Assembly: GCF_019279795.1 (NCBI RefSeq)
Contig: NC_056733.1
Coordinates: forward strand, 1,425,347,812-1,425,411,811
DNA length: 64,000 bases
DNA from: Protopterus annectens
Taxonomy: Eukaryota; Chordata; Ceratodontiformes; Protopteridae
Reading direction: 5' to 3'
Positions within the stretch are counted from its first letter, which is position 1; each line of letters begins with the position of its first letter. The notes under the pieces are model-generated. The model saw nothing but the letters and a program-made list of their open reading frames with translations, was not told where the DNA came from and searched no databases. Below, one piece after another: positions 12,163 through 24,122 of the stretch. The position numbers were made by a program, and so were the translations under genes.

Positions 12163-14623
12163 ATGAGTTCCCAGGTCTTGAAAACTACAGTTATCATCTT
12201 AATAGTATCAACCATTATTAATCAGGTAAGTGCAACAAAATACTGTACAAACTATTTTTTGTCTGCCTTTTCTGTGTACTTCTCTGTTTGTGTATCAAAA
12301 CTAGATAAATAGTAAGAAACAGCTCTTAAATATGTTACATATTCTTCATAAGGAATGGAAGATATATCCTTCAAATAAAAAAGAAGCAAAAGAAATAAGA
12401 ATAAAAAGAATAGATTTAAGAGGGATGTGATGCAATCCTTCAGTTTCAGTAAAAGGTATAGTTTCCAGGAATAAGATATCAATGGAAGACAGAGGCAGCA
12501 AAATAGTACCACACTTCATAAATCATATAATGAGTAAAGCAATGATAGCATAAAAACAGATGGTGTGAAAGCCAGAGTTAAAAATGAGTATACAGAAAAA
12601 AAGAGTACATGGACAGAGTAGATGTTTACAGTACTTGGTTTATGACAATATCTTATACATATGTTGGTGTGTACCACAGCATTTATTAAATGCTTCAGTA
12701 TCTTCTTATACTTGTTGAAATTTTATTTTAAAGACAACTGAAACTTGAATTTTATCAGTGTTTCTGGCATGCATTCAGCCAATAATCAGTTTTACATATA
12801 TTTTGATATTACCTTCATACATTAAACTAAAAAGAGCATTCTTTACTTGCAGATTAATTGTGCTGCCTTACAAACAGATGCAGGACACTCAGCAGTAAGG
12901 TTGAAAAGGATGACCCCATTCTGGAGATTTTTCACCTTGAGGCCTGTTGGAGATCTGTGTCGAGATCACTCCGAATGTAGCTCCAAACTCTGCAAGTAAG
13001 CTAAACCTTCTGACTACCCCCCCCCCATTTGCTTTACAATTAATTTGTTTTCATATTCTCTAGTATGCATTGGTTGAGGTTGTCACTTCAAAGTGTAGTT
13101 CTGATTTTATTAACATGAAAGTGAGAGGCAAGATATATTTCTTATTCTCAAGAATTTTAAGGATGAGAGATTTTATTTGTATTTGTTGACTAGGGTAGAG
13201 CACTGATCTCCATGCAATTTCATCTCAGTTCAGGAGTTCTTGGTAATGACTTGCTGAAAGTCACACAATTGGGCAATGGAGGCTGAGGGAACCAAACCGT
13301 GGCTCACTGGACCACAGGAAACACCTCATTAACAGCTCTTTAGTTGCCTATGCCAACTGCCAGACTGCCGGGAAAAACAATATAACAAATGCAGACAAAA
13401 ATTGTTGCTAAACTATATTAAGCTTTTAGAGTTATATTCAACCAGAACAGCAAGGAACACCTTCATCTTTTTCAAAAAGTGTTACATCACTTGGTTTAGC
13501 TATCCACTTGTTAGCAAGTAGGTATACCCTGCCCCTAAGTATATCTGTAATGAAGTGTTTCCTGGAAATTATAGAAAACAAGAAGTTAACTGCAGAGGTG
13601 TACCTTGGCAAAGGTAGGAAACAGATGTTACATCAGCTGTCTCATTGTCATGCTGTGAGAACATGATAAACTCAAAGTCCACAGTGTCTGAAATTCATGA
13701 AACTGCATGAAGACGGACAGATGTAGTCATATTTGAGAAACTTTACCTTTTTCAGTTACCAATTGTGTATTTTGGTATTAATCCTCAAATGTTAAACCAT
13801 TTAACAGTCCAAAATATTTGCATCAAGTCTTTTGTATTTTAAAGATTTGGTACATAGAAATCAGTGCAGGGAATGAGCATGACTGTTTGTTAAAATATAG
13901 TCAAGTTATAGAAGCTGCCGGAATTAGAAAATGCAAGGCAGTATATTTATGATTATGTCTCTTAGTGTTTTCATTTTACAGAGTTAACACAACTCATAAT
14001 CTAATCAAGAAAGACCAATTTGAAGTGCAGCTGTTGAGTAAAACTCTTAAAACATTAGCACTATATCTACCATGCTTAACTTAATAGTTTGTTATGTTCA
14101 ATTTCTTCTGGACTGCAAAATATATTTGTCCTATTTCTCAACTGTTCAGAATTTCACAATATATTCAGATTTTTACCTCATATTTGTTGTATATTCTTCA
14201 TAAAGTTTGTGTTTATTAGCAAATTACTATGGAGTGAAGTCACAAAATAATGACAAGACATTTGAGTTTCAGTCTTCATATCTTTTTGGATAACGCATGC
14301 TAATGTAAAACCTGCTATTCTAGCAATTGTATAAGTTTATAAGTGAAATTAAAATCTCTCCCTGATTTTGGACCTTTGTCCCCCACCCTTATTTTTGGCA
14401 TTGCATTAAGAGGTTGAGATGTACGACAGTGGGTGTGATGCCTTTTATATGCAGAGTTTGCATGTCCTTCCTTTGTCCATGTGGGTCCCACTGGGTTCTC
14501 CATTTTCCTCCCATACCTTTCCCAAACCATGCTGTAGGTGAATTGGCAATCAGCCAAACTGTCTATAAGCATGCATATCATATGTGAGTGAATGTGCGCG
14601 TGTGTGTGTGTGTGTGTGTGTGC

Positions 14624-14667
<44 letters not shown>

Positions 14668-15834
14668 ATCCTGGAATGTACTGCTTCCCCATCTCTCCAG
14701 TTTATACAATGTGAGGGGCAGGATAGGCTTCAAATACCCTGCAACCCTGAAATGCATTAAACAAGTATTTAAAGAATTAACAAATGAATGAATGCAAATA
14801 TAACTTCAGCAACACTTAATGAAACAACTGTCACTTTGGCGCTATTGTCAGGATCTTTTTTTGTATTTGTTAGTCACTTTAGAGTCCTATTCCACATGGG
14901 CATATGTTTTTCAGATTCAGTTGTCTGATTAAATGACTTGCTCAAAGTCACACACAGTTAGGTAAATGAAGGTTGAAGGAATCAAACCCTGGACTACAGG
15001 AAGTAGCTAATTAAAAAACGTATAGCATTAATCCTTTGTGCAAACTGCCAGGCTAATCAATGGAGTTAACTGAATACAAAGTGCAATTGGGCTGTGGCTG
15101 ACAAACTGGATATGCCAGTCAGCTATGAATTTATTTTCAGGTATTTTGCATCGTTTTACTGGCTGTTTTAAAACAGAGACCTTGAATGTGCTGATGAAAA
15201 GAGGAAGTTGTTATACTAGGAACAATGTATCTAAGAGAATTAGTGTTGCAAACATGGAAATGAGTCAAATATGTGTAGATGTGCCATTCTTTAGTCTAGC
15301 ATATTGGAAAACACATGTGAAAATGGGGTCATTACACATATGTGACACATTCTTTAGCATACCAGAAAACACGTGAAAAATGGGGTCACTGCACATATAT
15401 GACACATAAACTACAAGTTAGTTATGAGCGCATTACACATATCACAACCAGAATGCTCTGTCTTATCCATATAGCTCCCCCCACTTCCTTCACATGAGAT
15501 GGTAGTTTCCTACACCCCCATGTGTAGGGCAACACATACATTGCAGTGTATTTCCCTTGTAGTATGGTGCCCATCTTTGTACTTATCCCTGATTCCTGTA
15601 AAGTGTTAATTATACTGTCTTGATTGTCCAGTACCTCACCTTTCAGCCACAAAAAATAATCTTCACCTTAGCTAGAATGCCTTCTCATAAATTCTGTAGT
15701 ATAACCCACTTAACTAGAGAATCTGAAAACCCTCCATCAAGACACATTAATTTCAGATGTTGACAAGAGTTGGCCAGTGACACATTTATTTCCTGCAGAT
15801 AAAACACATACACACACACACAGACACGCAGACA

Positions 15835-15874
<40 letters not shown>

Positions 15875-17301
15875 CACTCTGGGACAGCTAGCCACAAAAT
15901 AAAAACTGATGGCCATAAACATGGAGGTCTGTATTGGGATGTGCCCATGTCATTTCCAGTTTCATATGCTTTAGTTGTACATGTTAAAAGTAATATGTGA
16001 AACATTGACTAGCTCCTGATGAAGATGGGTGTATATTACGTTATCGAACTTTTAAAAGTTTGAACGTCAAATGGTTGACACCATAAGATCGAACTTTTAA
16101 AAGTTCAAACGTTTCAACGGAGATTTCCGTACAGTGCGGAATGGGAAGATTTCCATTCCTGCACTGTAGTGAGACCTCGGAGCTGGTATATTTAAAGAAC
16201 GTGGGGTGTGGTGGGTGCAGGGGTGCTTGCCCCCCTGCTTAAAATGGTCATGTAGGTTTTTTCTGTTGTTTATTTATTTTTTTTTTACTTTTTGAACTTT
16301 TAAAAGTTCGATCATATGGCTTTGACCATATGACATAAAAGTTTGATAATGTAATATACACCCGATGAAGATTATGGTTGTATTTTAGTCAGGTGGTACT
16401 GCTGAGATGACTATGCAATGAGGTATGTGGATCTGGAGTCACCAGGAGGTTTGCTTGAAATCTGGTATAAATATCATTCTATTATTCTAGAGGAATCAGT
16501 ATTTGTGACAGCAGGTGTGTTATAATACAACTGTAGACCTGTATGTAAAAAATGTTATTAAATGTCAAGAGTGAACTGTAATTGACAAGTTTATATCTGG
16601 CTGGCATTATTACATTCTGTTAGCACAGCAAATCATAGTAATTCCAGACACTTTCAGATATCAGAATAACATACAAAGACTATATATGGCTTGAGCTACT
16701 GGAGATATACATGTTACTGAAGTTATACATGTCCTTACACAATTATACAAAGACTCATATCTATGTTGCATATCATCAGAAAAGTCACAAGTATGCCCAC
16801 AGTGACTTGGTTTAATGCTTAATTATTCTGTGGCAATCAAAGCCTGAAAATATTTGTTAGATTAGTGGGGTCCCTTTCAAACAACAGCTGTGTCTTGGAA
16901 TTTGGACATACGTTTTTCAGTCTGCCATTGTGAGCAATGATTTGAAATATTCCTGACACGTTGTCAATACAAATCCTTATACCTCGCTAGTCTGATCTTT
17001 TTGCTATTGAAAATGTTTGCATCTCAGTGCTCTTATGAACTGCTAAATCCACAGATATCATTAGTTCCTACAAATGTAGCAGCGAAACTATTTTGAAAAT
17101 CTCACCACTGACCATCCCTTATGTGTAAAGCAATGCAAAACAAACTCAAAAGTATTAGTTTGAGAAAATTATGCACCAACATTTCTGATAGCATGCCGAT
17201 ATCTGTTTATTTCTCAACCTGACTGTTATGCTATCATTTTTTGTAGGAAAAATTACTGCACACAACGCACTCCTGTGCTGAATGGAAATAGTGGTGCATG
17301 A
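12163..17301 (+). CDS. leap2: liver-expressed antimicrobial peptide 2 (LEAP-2) precursor, three coding exons
   Basis: LEAP-2 is a secreted, disulfide-bonded peptide, known in vertebrates as a liver and gut antimicrobial peptide and, in mammals, as an antagonist and inverse agonist of the ghrelin receptor. Coding exons are 12163-12225, 12853-12995 and 17247-17301. All junctions are GT/AG: donors CAG/GTAAG and CAA/GTAAG, acceptors TTGCAG and TTGTAG. They join in frame to an 86-residue precursor. Residues 1 to about 25 form a hydrophobic signal peptide ([10 protein letters not shown]). A dibasic furin-type site RLKR precedes residue 41. The mature part opens MTPFWR and has cysteines at mature positions 17, 23, 28 and 33, the same spacing as human LEAP-2. 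At 46 residues it is longer than the 40-residue human form, with a different tail. Intron 2 (4251 bp) is swollen by repeats. No canonical AATAAA was seen in the 400 bases after the stop. A paralogue is possible, but the family is clear. Confidence 0.93.
13195..13375 (+). repeat. MIR-like (CORE-SINE/L2-tail) remnant in LEAP2 intron 2
   Basis: It contains AATGACTTGCTGAAAGTCAC followed by a GGCAATGGAGGCTGAGGGAA stretch and an AACC motif. This is the pattern of the 3' half of MIR-type SINEs (TGACTTGCCCAAGGTCACAC-like). A second diverged copy lies at 14865-15055. Confidence 0.5.
14420..14795 (+). mobile_element. old SINE of the GGCGGCACGGTGG group, interrupted by (TG)n
   Basis: The body motifs GCAGAGTTTGCATGTCC, TCCATGTGGGTCCC, TTTTCCTCCCATACC and CATGCTGTAGGTGAATTGG match the middle of the long SINE copies at 29818 and 48540. 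The tail is different: GGATAGGCTTC, CCCTGCAACCC and a (GAAT)n-like end. A long TG array sits in the middle. It is diverged, so it is probably older than the other SINEs here. Confidence 0.6.
14595..14667. repeat. (TG)n microsatellite in LEAP2 intron 2
   Basis: About 36 TG units with a few GC interruptions, grown inside a SINE copy. Confidence 0.95.
14865..15055 (+). repeat. MIR-like (CORE-SINE/L2-tail) remnant, second copy in LEAP2 intron 2
   Basis: It carries AATGACTTGCTCAAAGTCAC, then AGGTTGAAGGAATCAAACCC and a CTGCCAGGCTAAT end, parallel to the copy at 13195-13375 (which ends CTGCCAGACTGCC). The two share order and spacing over about 150 bases. Confidence 0.5.
15285..15410. repeat. two tandem 63-bp units
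   Basis: CATTCTTTAG starts each unit (15285 and 15348). Each contains GTGAAAAATGGGGTCA and ends in TGACACA. The units differ by a few substitutions and small indels. Confidence 0.7.
15804..15870. repeat. (CA)n microsatellite in LEAP2 intron 2
   Basis: An imperfect CA array, broken by GACACGCAGACAAG in the middle. Open frames over it on the minus strand are an artefact of the repeat. Confidence 0.95.
16027..16363. mobile_element. foldback DNA element (MITE-like), copy 2, 337 bp, in LEAP2 intron 2
   Basis: It starts GGGTGTATATTACGTTATCG and ends with the reverse complement GGGTGTATATTACATTATCA. A perfect 9-base repeat GATGAAGAT flanks it (16018-16026 and 16364-16372), one base more than the usual 8 of hAT elements, perhaps because one base is shared. 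GAACTTTTAAAAGTTC palindromes recur inside. The core appears on the reverse strand (TAGTGAGACCTCGGAGCTGG) next to GCAGGGGTGCTTGCCCCCCT. It has no coding capacity. Confidence 0.8.
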
Positions 17302-19508
17302 TAGAAGAGACTTAAGTTTTAGTAGAAGAAAAGAATCACGTCATATTTGTAAGCCAAGATTGCTTGATGAAAGACATCTTAAAGAAAGAGTCGCAGGAGT
17401 AAAAGACTGTTTTCATCTTCAGGAAGAGTAAATCACTTCAACACACAAACATATTTATTTTTTTTTATTTATTACAATAATGTAAACAAAATATGAATGG
17501 TGAAAATACCGTTCGCTTATCTTTTTTACATGCATTTTATCTGAAAAATATTGTGTTATGAAAAGGAAACAATTTGTAAACAAGATGTATGTTTTTTTTA
17601 CAACAATGACCCAGTGTTTTTTTTTTTTTTTTCATTTTTTATTATTTTTTTGAAATGTTAAAAAATGTATTTATTTAACTGGGTGGATGATCGATAAAAA
17701 GCTGTTTGTGCTCTGGGGCAGTCAGGCTATAAAACAAACATGAAGATTGTAAGTACATTAGCTAATCTGCAATAGAGTCATTCATAATGCAGCAATATGC
17801 ATACATAATCAGACTATAGAAGGACGGGATGATGTGGTTATTGCAGAGCAGTTTACTTCCTTCAGGGAAGGCTGGTGTTAAAGTATCACATCATATCACA
17901 TTATCTCCTATGCTCTGCCAGAGACCTCACCATCATGAAAGAGAAGAGCGGCATGTTTGATGCTTTTGCCATGTAACTATTAGCGAAGGGGTAGAAGATA
18001 AAGCAGTAGAATAACAATCAGACAAAACCTCAGTTCCAATTCACCCTTAGCCAACTATGTGTTTGATAACAGTTTGTGTGCTTAAATTATGCCCAGAAAT
18101 GCACGAATGTACTGATAAAACAGCTGAAGAATAACAAATTCATGCAGGTTTCTGCATGCTTTCTGTATGACTGTGCCACAGCTTATCATTAAAAAAAATC
18201 TCTCTGTTCACTTAAAAGTAACATTAGTTTAGACTTTCTAAGAATAATGGCCTGAATTACAAAAGACTTGCTCTCGGTGTAAGTAACCTCTTACTCCGAG
18301 ACCAGGCTGAGAGCAGGTGTTTTGGAATCTGGTTCCTGTAATAAGCAGGTCTTTCAGAGTCAGGGTGGGCTTACATTGAGAGCAACTCTTTTGGAATCTG
18401 ACCCAATAAGTTTTCTTATAATTTATCACTCTATAAATGTGAAGTATGGAAATTTAGTAAAATATTTAATGGCATCCAGATATTAATTTAGTTTTCTGAT
18501 ATTAATATTTGGGTTTTACCTGCCTATTTTATGTGTCAAATCATTTTTTCCCCAGTGATTACTTTTGACTTACTGTCTTCCTTGCCTCACTGATTAGTGC
18601 ACCAGTGGTTGCCTTAGAGACCATACAGAGGAAGTGGTAACTTGTATTTCCATGTCTTGCATAGCTTAGCTACTTTTCCTTCCACTGTAATATTTGGTCT
18701 ACAAACTGATTCCTTACCCATTATCAGAACATGTGGTTAAAAAGATAACACTTTGTGGTACTGCTTTGATTTTATAATGGAAAGTTTTAGAAAACAGACA
18801 TGCATCCATGCATTTTTATTGTTGTTGGACTCAGAATCCCTCTGCTCTGCAGACAGTAGCAGTCTCTTGAGAATAACGTACAGCCTTGCTGACTCTGAGG
18901 TCCCATTACCTGCTTAGCAGTATGCAATCATCTCCTCAAAGTCCAAAATGAGTACCACAATGCTGTCACTAAAATGTAAAATTCTTCTGCTTTTTGTTTC
19001 TGGGTTTATGTTTTATGTTTAGGCATTTGCAAATTAAAATATATTGAATAAAGGTGATACTTTATTTCTAAATATTGTCTGTGCATTGTGTACTGAAACA
19101 TATGTCTGTGCTTCCCTATTTGTGTGTGTTTGCACATGGTTGTGTAAAGTGAGGAACATAAAGATAAACATACAAAAGGAGAGAACAGATATGGCTGGCT
19201 GCTTTGGTCCGAATACTTGGTTGCTCTGTCTCCTAGTGTCTTGATTTATTTTAGCTGAAAATAACAGCTAAGTGTAAAACTGTTGTTCAGCTGGTGCACT
19301 AATCCATATTTCACAGTGGATAACTCATTAGCTCCAGAAGAGAAATCTGCCATATTAGAATTAATTGTTTGACTGTGTGCTTGGAAAGTGCAACCCTGCT
19401 CAGAACTATGATCACTCAAGTTGGCCTATATTATCAGATCATGTTTTTTCCTTCAACTTAAAAAAAATCACTGAACAGATCTGACACACAATTTACAGTA
19501 CTGCAATT
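17302..19508. other. LEAP2 3' flank and gene-free stretch
   Basis: The first few hundred bases are probably the LEAP2 3' UTR. They are T-rich, with ATTTA-type AU-rich motifs near 17450-17475, and no AATAAA signal was found. Further on, a short internal repeat (GAGAGCA then TTTTGGAATCTG) occurs at 18309 and 18378. Nothing else is recognised. The last 150 bases may be the 5' UTR of the L1 fragment that follows. Confidence 0.4.
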
Positions 19509-20040
19509 ATGGCAAGTGAAGATGATTTCATGGATGCGCAAACTAACAAAACTAAATTGTCAGCCATCCAAACTCCTGAAAGACTTTGCCTCCGTAAGTT
19601 CAGATCCAACAAAGAAGACAAAAGAAACCAAAACTAAACTTGACCAAACTTTTGCTCTTGGTGATTTAAATTCTGCTTTAGCACCTCTGCAGCAAGCTAT
19701 TCAGCATTTATCAGAACAAATATCCAACATGAACTTAACACTAAATACCATATTTAAGAGATTAGAGGAATTTTAGCATAGAATATCTAGGTGTGAAGAC
19801 AAGATAATGTCAAATAACCATATGGCTCAAACTAATAAAAATTACATAAAAATCATCAATGGCAAGTTGTTAGACCTTGAAGAAAGAGGCAGCAAGAATA
19901 ATACCAACTCTTCATAAAATCTTTACCAGTCTCCTGGATAATAATCCTGCTGAAGAAATAGTTGTGGAAAGAGCCCATTGAGCTTCAAAGTCTTCATCAC
20001 TGACAGATCAGCACAGGGAAATTTACACTAAAGTTTAATT
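19509..20040 (+). pseudogene. L1 ORF1 fragment
   Basis: The ATG at 19509 opens MASEDDFMDAQTNKTKLSA, parallel to the intact L1 ORF1 at 51564 (MAGNSDNMETQATKAKFSA). After a frameshift near 19590, a coiled-coil stretch follows (ALGDLNSALAPLQQAIQHL, then ISNMNLTLNTIFKRLEEF), ending in a stop at 19774. Weaker similarity continues to about 20040 (GKLLDLEERGSKNN). The RNA-binding part is lost where the CR1 element begins. This is a dead relative of the 51271-58861 L1 family. Confidence 0.75.
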
Positions 20041-20249
20041 TTCCCTTAGTACTCTGCTGGTGCCCCATCGGTGAGTTCTCATGACTGTCCCTCACTGAGA
20101 ATTGATGCATTCAACGAAGCTCCTGAGGTATCAACGCAGATCCAACCCACTAGCCCTTCGTATTGTTTGTCCATTTTTCCTGTCCTCTACTTTACCTGGA
20201 CCTTCCTGTCCTCTCCCTATTTTCTGACTGCATCAACTTACCTAGCATT

Positions 20250-21167
20250 ATGGATAGACAATTTCCCACAGTTTCCCCAGTCATCCTGAGGCAATGTAGC
20301 AATTGTCTCATGTACACTGACAACCCACTTCTTCTAGTCCACACAAATTCATTATGTGAGAGATGCATCTACATCAAGAACCTAGAATCCAGTCTCTCTC
20401 ACTCACCAGTCAGTTCATCTGATACTTAACAGGTTGTTAGCATGCACACCTCACCTCCTGCACCTACCAAACCAACAACATATAAGTCTACGTATGTGGA
20501 GGTCCTTACCAGAAGCTTACCTAAACATCACAGACCTCCCAAATACAAACATAAGCATGATTCATATAATACATCCTCCACAGACCATAGTATACATAAT
20601 ATATCATACACCAGTGTCTCACTACTCAAGTCCCTAAGGCATAACACAAAAACAAACATCTTAGTCATAGGCAACTAAATTGTGAGACACACAGATGTCC
20701 CTCTCCCCAGGTTGGATAAGGAAAAAGTCACGGTCAGCTGTCTATCAGGTGCCAGGATCCACCACATCACACATGCACTCAAGTATCTCAACAACAGGCG
20801 CTGTTATGACTCAGTCATAGTCCATGTTAGTGTGAATGACTTGAGACGTACCTCACTGGACTGTATGAAGAGAGACATGACTGAGCTCTCTGATTATGTG
20901 TCTCAGGCAGGTATGTCACTAGCCTTAAGCAGCATTTTACCTTCACCTAGGATGATACCTCAATGCAAACAAACAAAGATTGACTTAAACAACCGTCTTT
21001 GTTTCTGGTGTCATTCCAGGGGGATCCAGTATCTGTCAGCCTGGGATGACATGGTCGACAGACCTCGATGCTTTGCCAGAGATGGTCTTTATCTATCACC
21101 TGTAGGATTTTGGTTACTGGCTAAGGCTCTTGCCACCCCCATAGTGCCTTTTTTAGGCAATCACTAG
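20250..21167 (+). pseudogene. CR1 ORF1 (Cys-motif plus SGNH/GDSL esterase domain)
   Basis: From the ATG at 20250 the N-terminal part has CSNCLMY and LCERCIYIKNLE, a Cys-pair motif with a short coiled coil. A stop at 20425-20430 breaks the frame before the esterase. The esterase region (about 20660-21165) shows VIGN-stop-IVR where a live copy has GDSIVR: the catalytic serine codon is now TAA and the aspartate is changed. The later blocks VIVHVSVNDLR and FARDGLYLSPVGF remain. Esterase domains in CR1 ORF1 are known and may aid membrane or RNP steps, though the exact role is unproven. The copy at 63340 keeps the GDS motif. Confidence 0.85.
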
Positions 21168-21217
21168 AACAAAATTCCCAACATAAAAATACCCTCTAAA
21201 ACAGCCTCAAGTTTATT

Positions 21218-23890
21218 ATGCTGGATTTTAGGAGTCTAAACCAGAAACTGCACTCGCTGGGAACAGTCCTCACCTTGAAAAATGCTGACATGTGTGCAGT
21301 CACTAAGACCTAGTTTACGGCTGTGGAGAGCACCCCACCTATACCAGGTTACATTTCCTTCCACACATTCAAACAACAAACTGAAGTCATGAGAACTGAA
21401 GGAGGCGGTGTATCAATATTCATTAAAGATAAATACACCTCTAGATAGGTTAAACAGCACAATTCCTTTGAATTACTTCAGGTGCAATTGACTTAAGTAA
21501 GACCCCTCTTCAGGTCATTGCCAGCTATAGGACCTCCTCCATGAATCAGGACATCCATTCAACTTACTTGGATCTACTTGAGTCAATCAAGATACAACCA
21601 AACACCCTGGTTTTGGGTGACTTTAATCACCCATCCATTGACTGGGTAAATTATACATGTTCTAGCTCACTTGCTCAAAGGTTCCTGGACTTTGTTAACT
21701 TCAGTGCCTTGGACCAGCTGTTTGACACACTCACAAGGGGCTCAAATGTCCTGGATATGGTGCTCACTAACATTGGGGACCCCTGCACCACCCCAGGTGT
21801 GTGGCCATCCCTGGTGAGATCTGACCACAAATCAGTCTCGCTAGAAGTAACTATAACACAAGTCCCCCCTTAGCAACAACTAGACTAAAAAACTTCTCCA
21901 AGGCCAATTACAACCTCTTACGTGACAGCATAAATAGCTTCATAGCCCCTCCCTCACTGATGGAACAGACATTTATGCTGAGTTATACACCAATGCTTTA
22001 CACAAGCAACTGTACAATTGTATTGACTCTGCCATACCTGAAAGAACTAAAGCAAGATTTTCAAGGGAAAAAAACTGCCTGGTGGATAACTGCCATTAAT
22101 AGACTATACAATAGGAGAAAGAAATTGCTGTCTAAGAGTAGGAAGGAATGGTCTCAAAACTGGAAATACTCCCGCCTCAACTTAAACAAGCAAATAAGAT
22201 TCCTAGTGAATTCCTCCAAAGCTAACTACGTATCCAAATTAGCTTCCCTAACTAAGGATAACCATAAGGTGTTCTTTAGTTACATCCGTAACCTCAAATG
22301 TAAGGCCTGGGTTTGCACTGAACTTATAGTTAATGGTACTAAATATACAGAACCTGAGGATATAGCAAACCTGCTGGTTGACAGGTTCAGTGAAAACTTC
22401 ACTTACCTGCCCCTGCCATATATACCCCAAAACATTCCCTAACACCTGTCTCCCACCTAGTATCTCCAAGGAGATGGTCTTAAACTCCCTCCCCAAGGCC
22501 AAAAACACAGCATCTGTGGTACCAGACAGCATCTCGTGCTATGTTCTACATGGGTTAAAACAGGAATTAACATCACCATTGGGCACACTTTTCGGTCACA
22601 GCCTAAGCACTGGATTCATCCCCAGTGGAATGGAAAACAGCTACTGTCATCCCTTTGCACAAAGGGGGTACATCCACAGACCCCGAGAACTATAGACCCA
22701 TTAGACTGACCAGCCTTATCTGCAAGCCCATGGAACAAATCATCATGGACCTTATTAACAAAGATATAGGAAATCTCCAAATGCTCAACCCCACCCAGTT
22801 TGGCTTTGTCAAGGGGTGATGATGCCTGTTAAACTTGGTGGACTTCTTTGAGACTGTCACCAAAGCTCAAGGCGAGGGCAAATCTGTGCATACAGCCTAC
22901 CTAGACTTAGTGAAGGCCTTTGACACAATTTCTCACTCAGACATCATTAATAAACTCACCGAGCTGGGTATCAACCCCTATATTGTCAGGTGGGTTGCAA
23001 ACTGACTCACTGATAGAACTCATACAGTCAAAATAGGGGACTCCACCTCCTCTGGCAGGCCCGTAACTAGTGGTGTTCCACAGGGATTGGTTCCTGGACC
23101 CCTACTGTTCAGAATCTATTTCTCCAAAGTACAGGCTAAAACTGAAGGACTGTAGCTGACAAAGTTTGCTGATGACTGCAAATTGGGAGCGATCATTGAA
23201 ATCTCTAGTGATGTCAATGTCCTTTGAAAAAGTCTTGCACAGACTAATGACTGGTGCCAAAGTCATGGTCTTACACTTAATGCAAAAAAAATGCATTAAC
23301 ATCCCCTTTGGCAAGGGTGATGTTCCTGCAAACTACCACATCAATAACAATACCCAAAGCACACAGTCAGTGGTGAGAGATCTGAGGACACAGGTCAGCA
23401 GCAACCTTAACTTCAATCACAATGTCTCATAAGAAGGGCATTTTATATTGCTCATCTCATAAGTAAGGGCATTGCCTCCAGAAAAAAAGAGGTTATAACC
23501 CCCCTGTATTCTTTCCTCGTCAGGGCAATAATAGAGTATAATGCTTCCTTTGGTATGTTCCGTTCCGAACACCTGCAGCAAGTGGAGAGACCACAAAGGT
23601 TCCTTACAAAAGAAAATTCAGGGTCTTCAAGGTCTTATGCAGACAGACTAAAATCATTGTCACTTTACTCTGTGTCATACAGACTGTTCAGAGGTGAACT
23701 GTGCCTTGCATGTAGAGCAATCACTGACTCAGCTTTAATGAAAATGCTGCACATTCGCAAGTCAAATGGCACACGGGTCACTCACTCAAATTACCTTAAC
23801 CTGATATGTGACATCAACAGAACTTGCTGAAGAGACAATTTTGTCTCACAGAAGTTGCCCACCTTTGGAACAAGCTTCCTATTCATGTTA
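21218..23890 (+). pseudogene. CR1 ORF2 (AP-like endonuclease plus reverse transcriptase)
   Basis: The ATG at 21218 starts MLDFRSLNQKLHSL, the usual CR1 ORF2 opening (compare 63898). The endonuclease is read at 21541-21873 (LVLGDFNHPSIDW and SDHKSVSLEVTI). Reverse transcriptase pieces follow: VIPLHKGG and NYRPIRLTS (22625-22819), AYLDLVKAFDTISHS, SGVPQGL, and KFADDCKLGAII with the catalytic DD (about 23160-23190). The C-terminal block (ERPQRFLTKENSG, SLYSVSYRLFRGELC) lies at 23555-23830. At least five frame breaks occur. Confidence 0.85.
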
Positions 23891-24122
23891 AACAAACTCA
23901 TTGTTGACTCTATTTAAGTGTAATTTGATTGATTGGATGGGTAACCAGAAATTCACCACTGGGGTTCCACCTGTGTCCCTCTTGGACAGAGGCAGTAGGT
24001 GCTGCTTTCAATGTCTGCTTGAACCAGACACACTTAGAAACACAGGTTGAATTTGGCTAGGCTTGTAAGGGTTCTGGGACCATTACCCTATTAACCTCCT
24101 ATGATCATATGATCCTATGAAC

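Larger units (their letters stand above)
20046..24122 (+). mobile_element. nearly complete CR1-clade LINE
   Basis: It carries both CR1 reading frames in order (ORF1 with cysteine motif and esterase, ORF2 with endonuclease and reverse transcriptase) and a 3' UTR ending near CCTCCTATGATCATATGATC at 24092-24115, the short-repeat 3' end expected for CR1. It joins the L1 ORF1 fragment on its left without spacer. Many stops and frameshifts make it inactive. Antisense relatives lie at 7003-10330 and 42561-43930, and another + copy begins near 63092. Confidence 0.85.
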
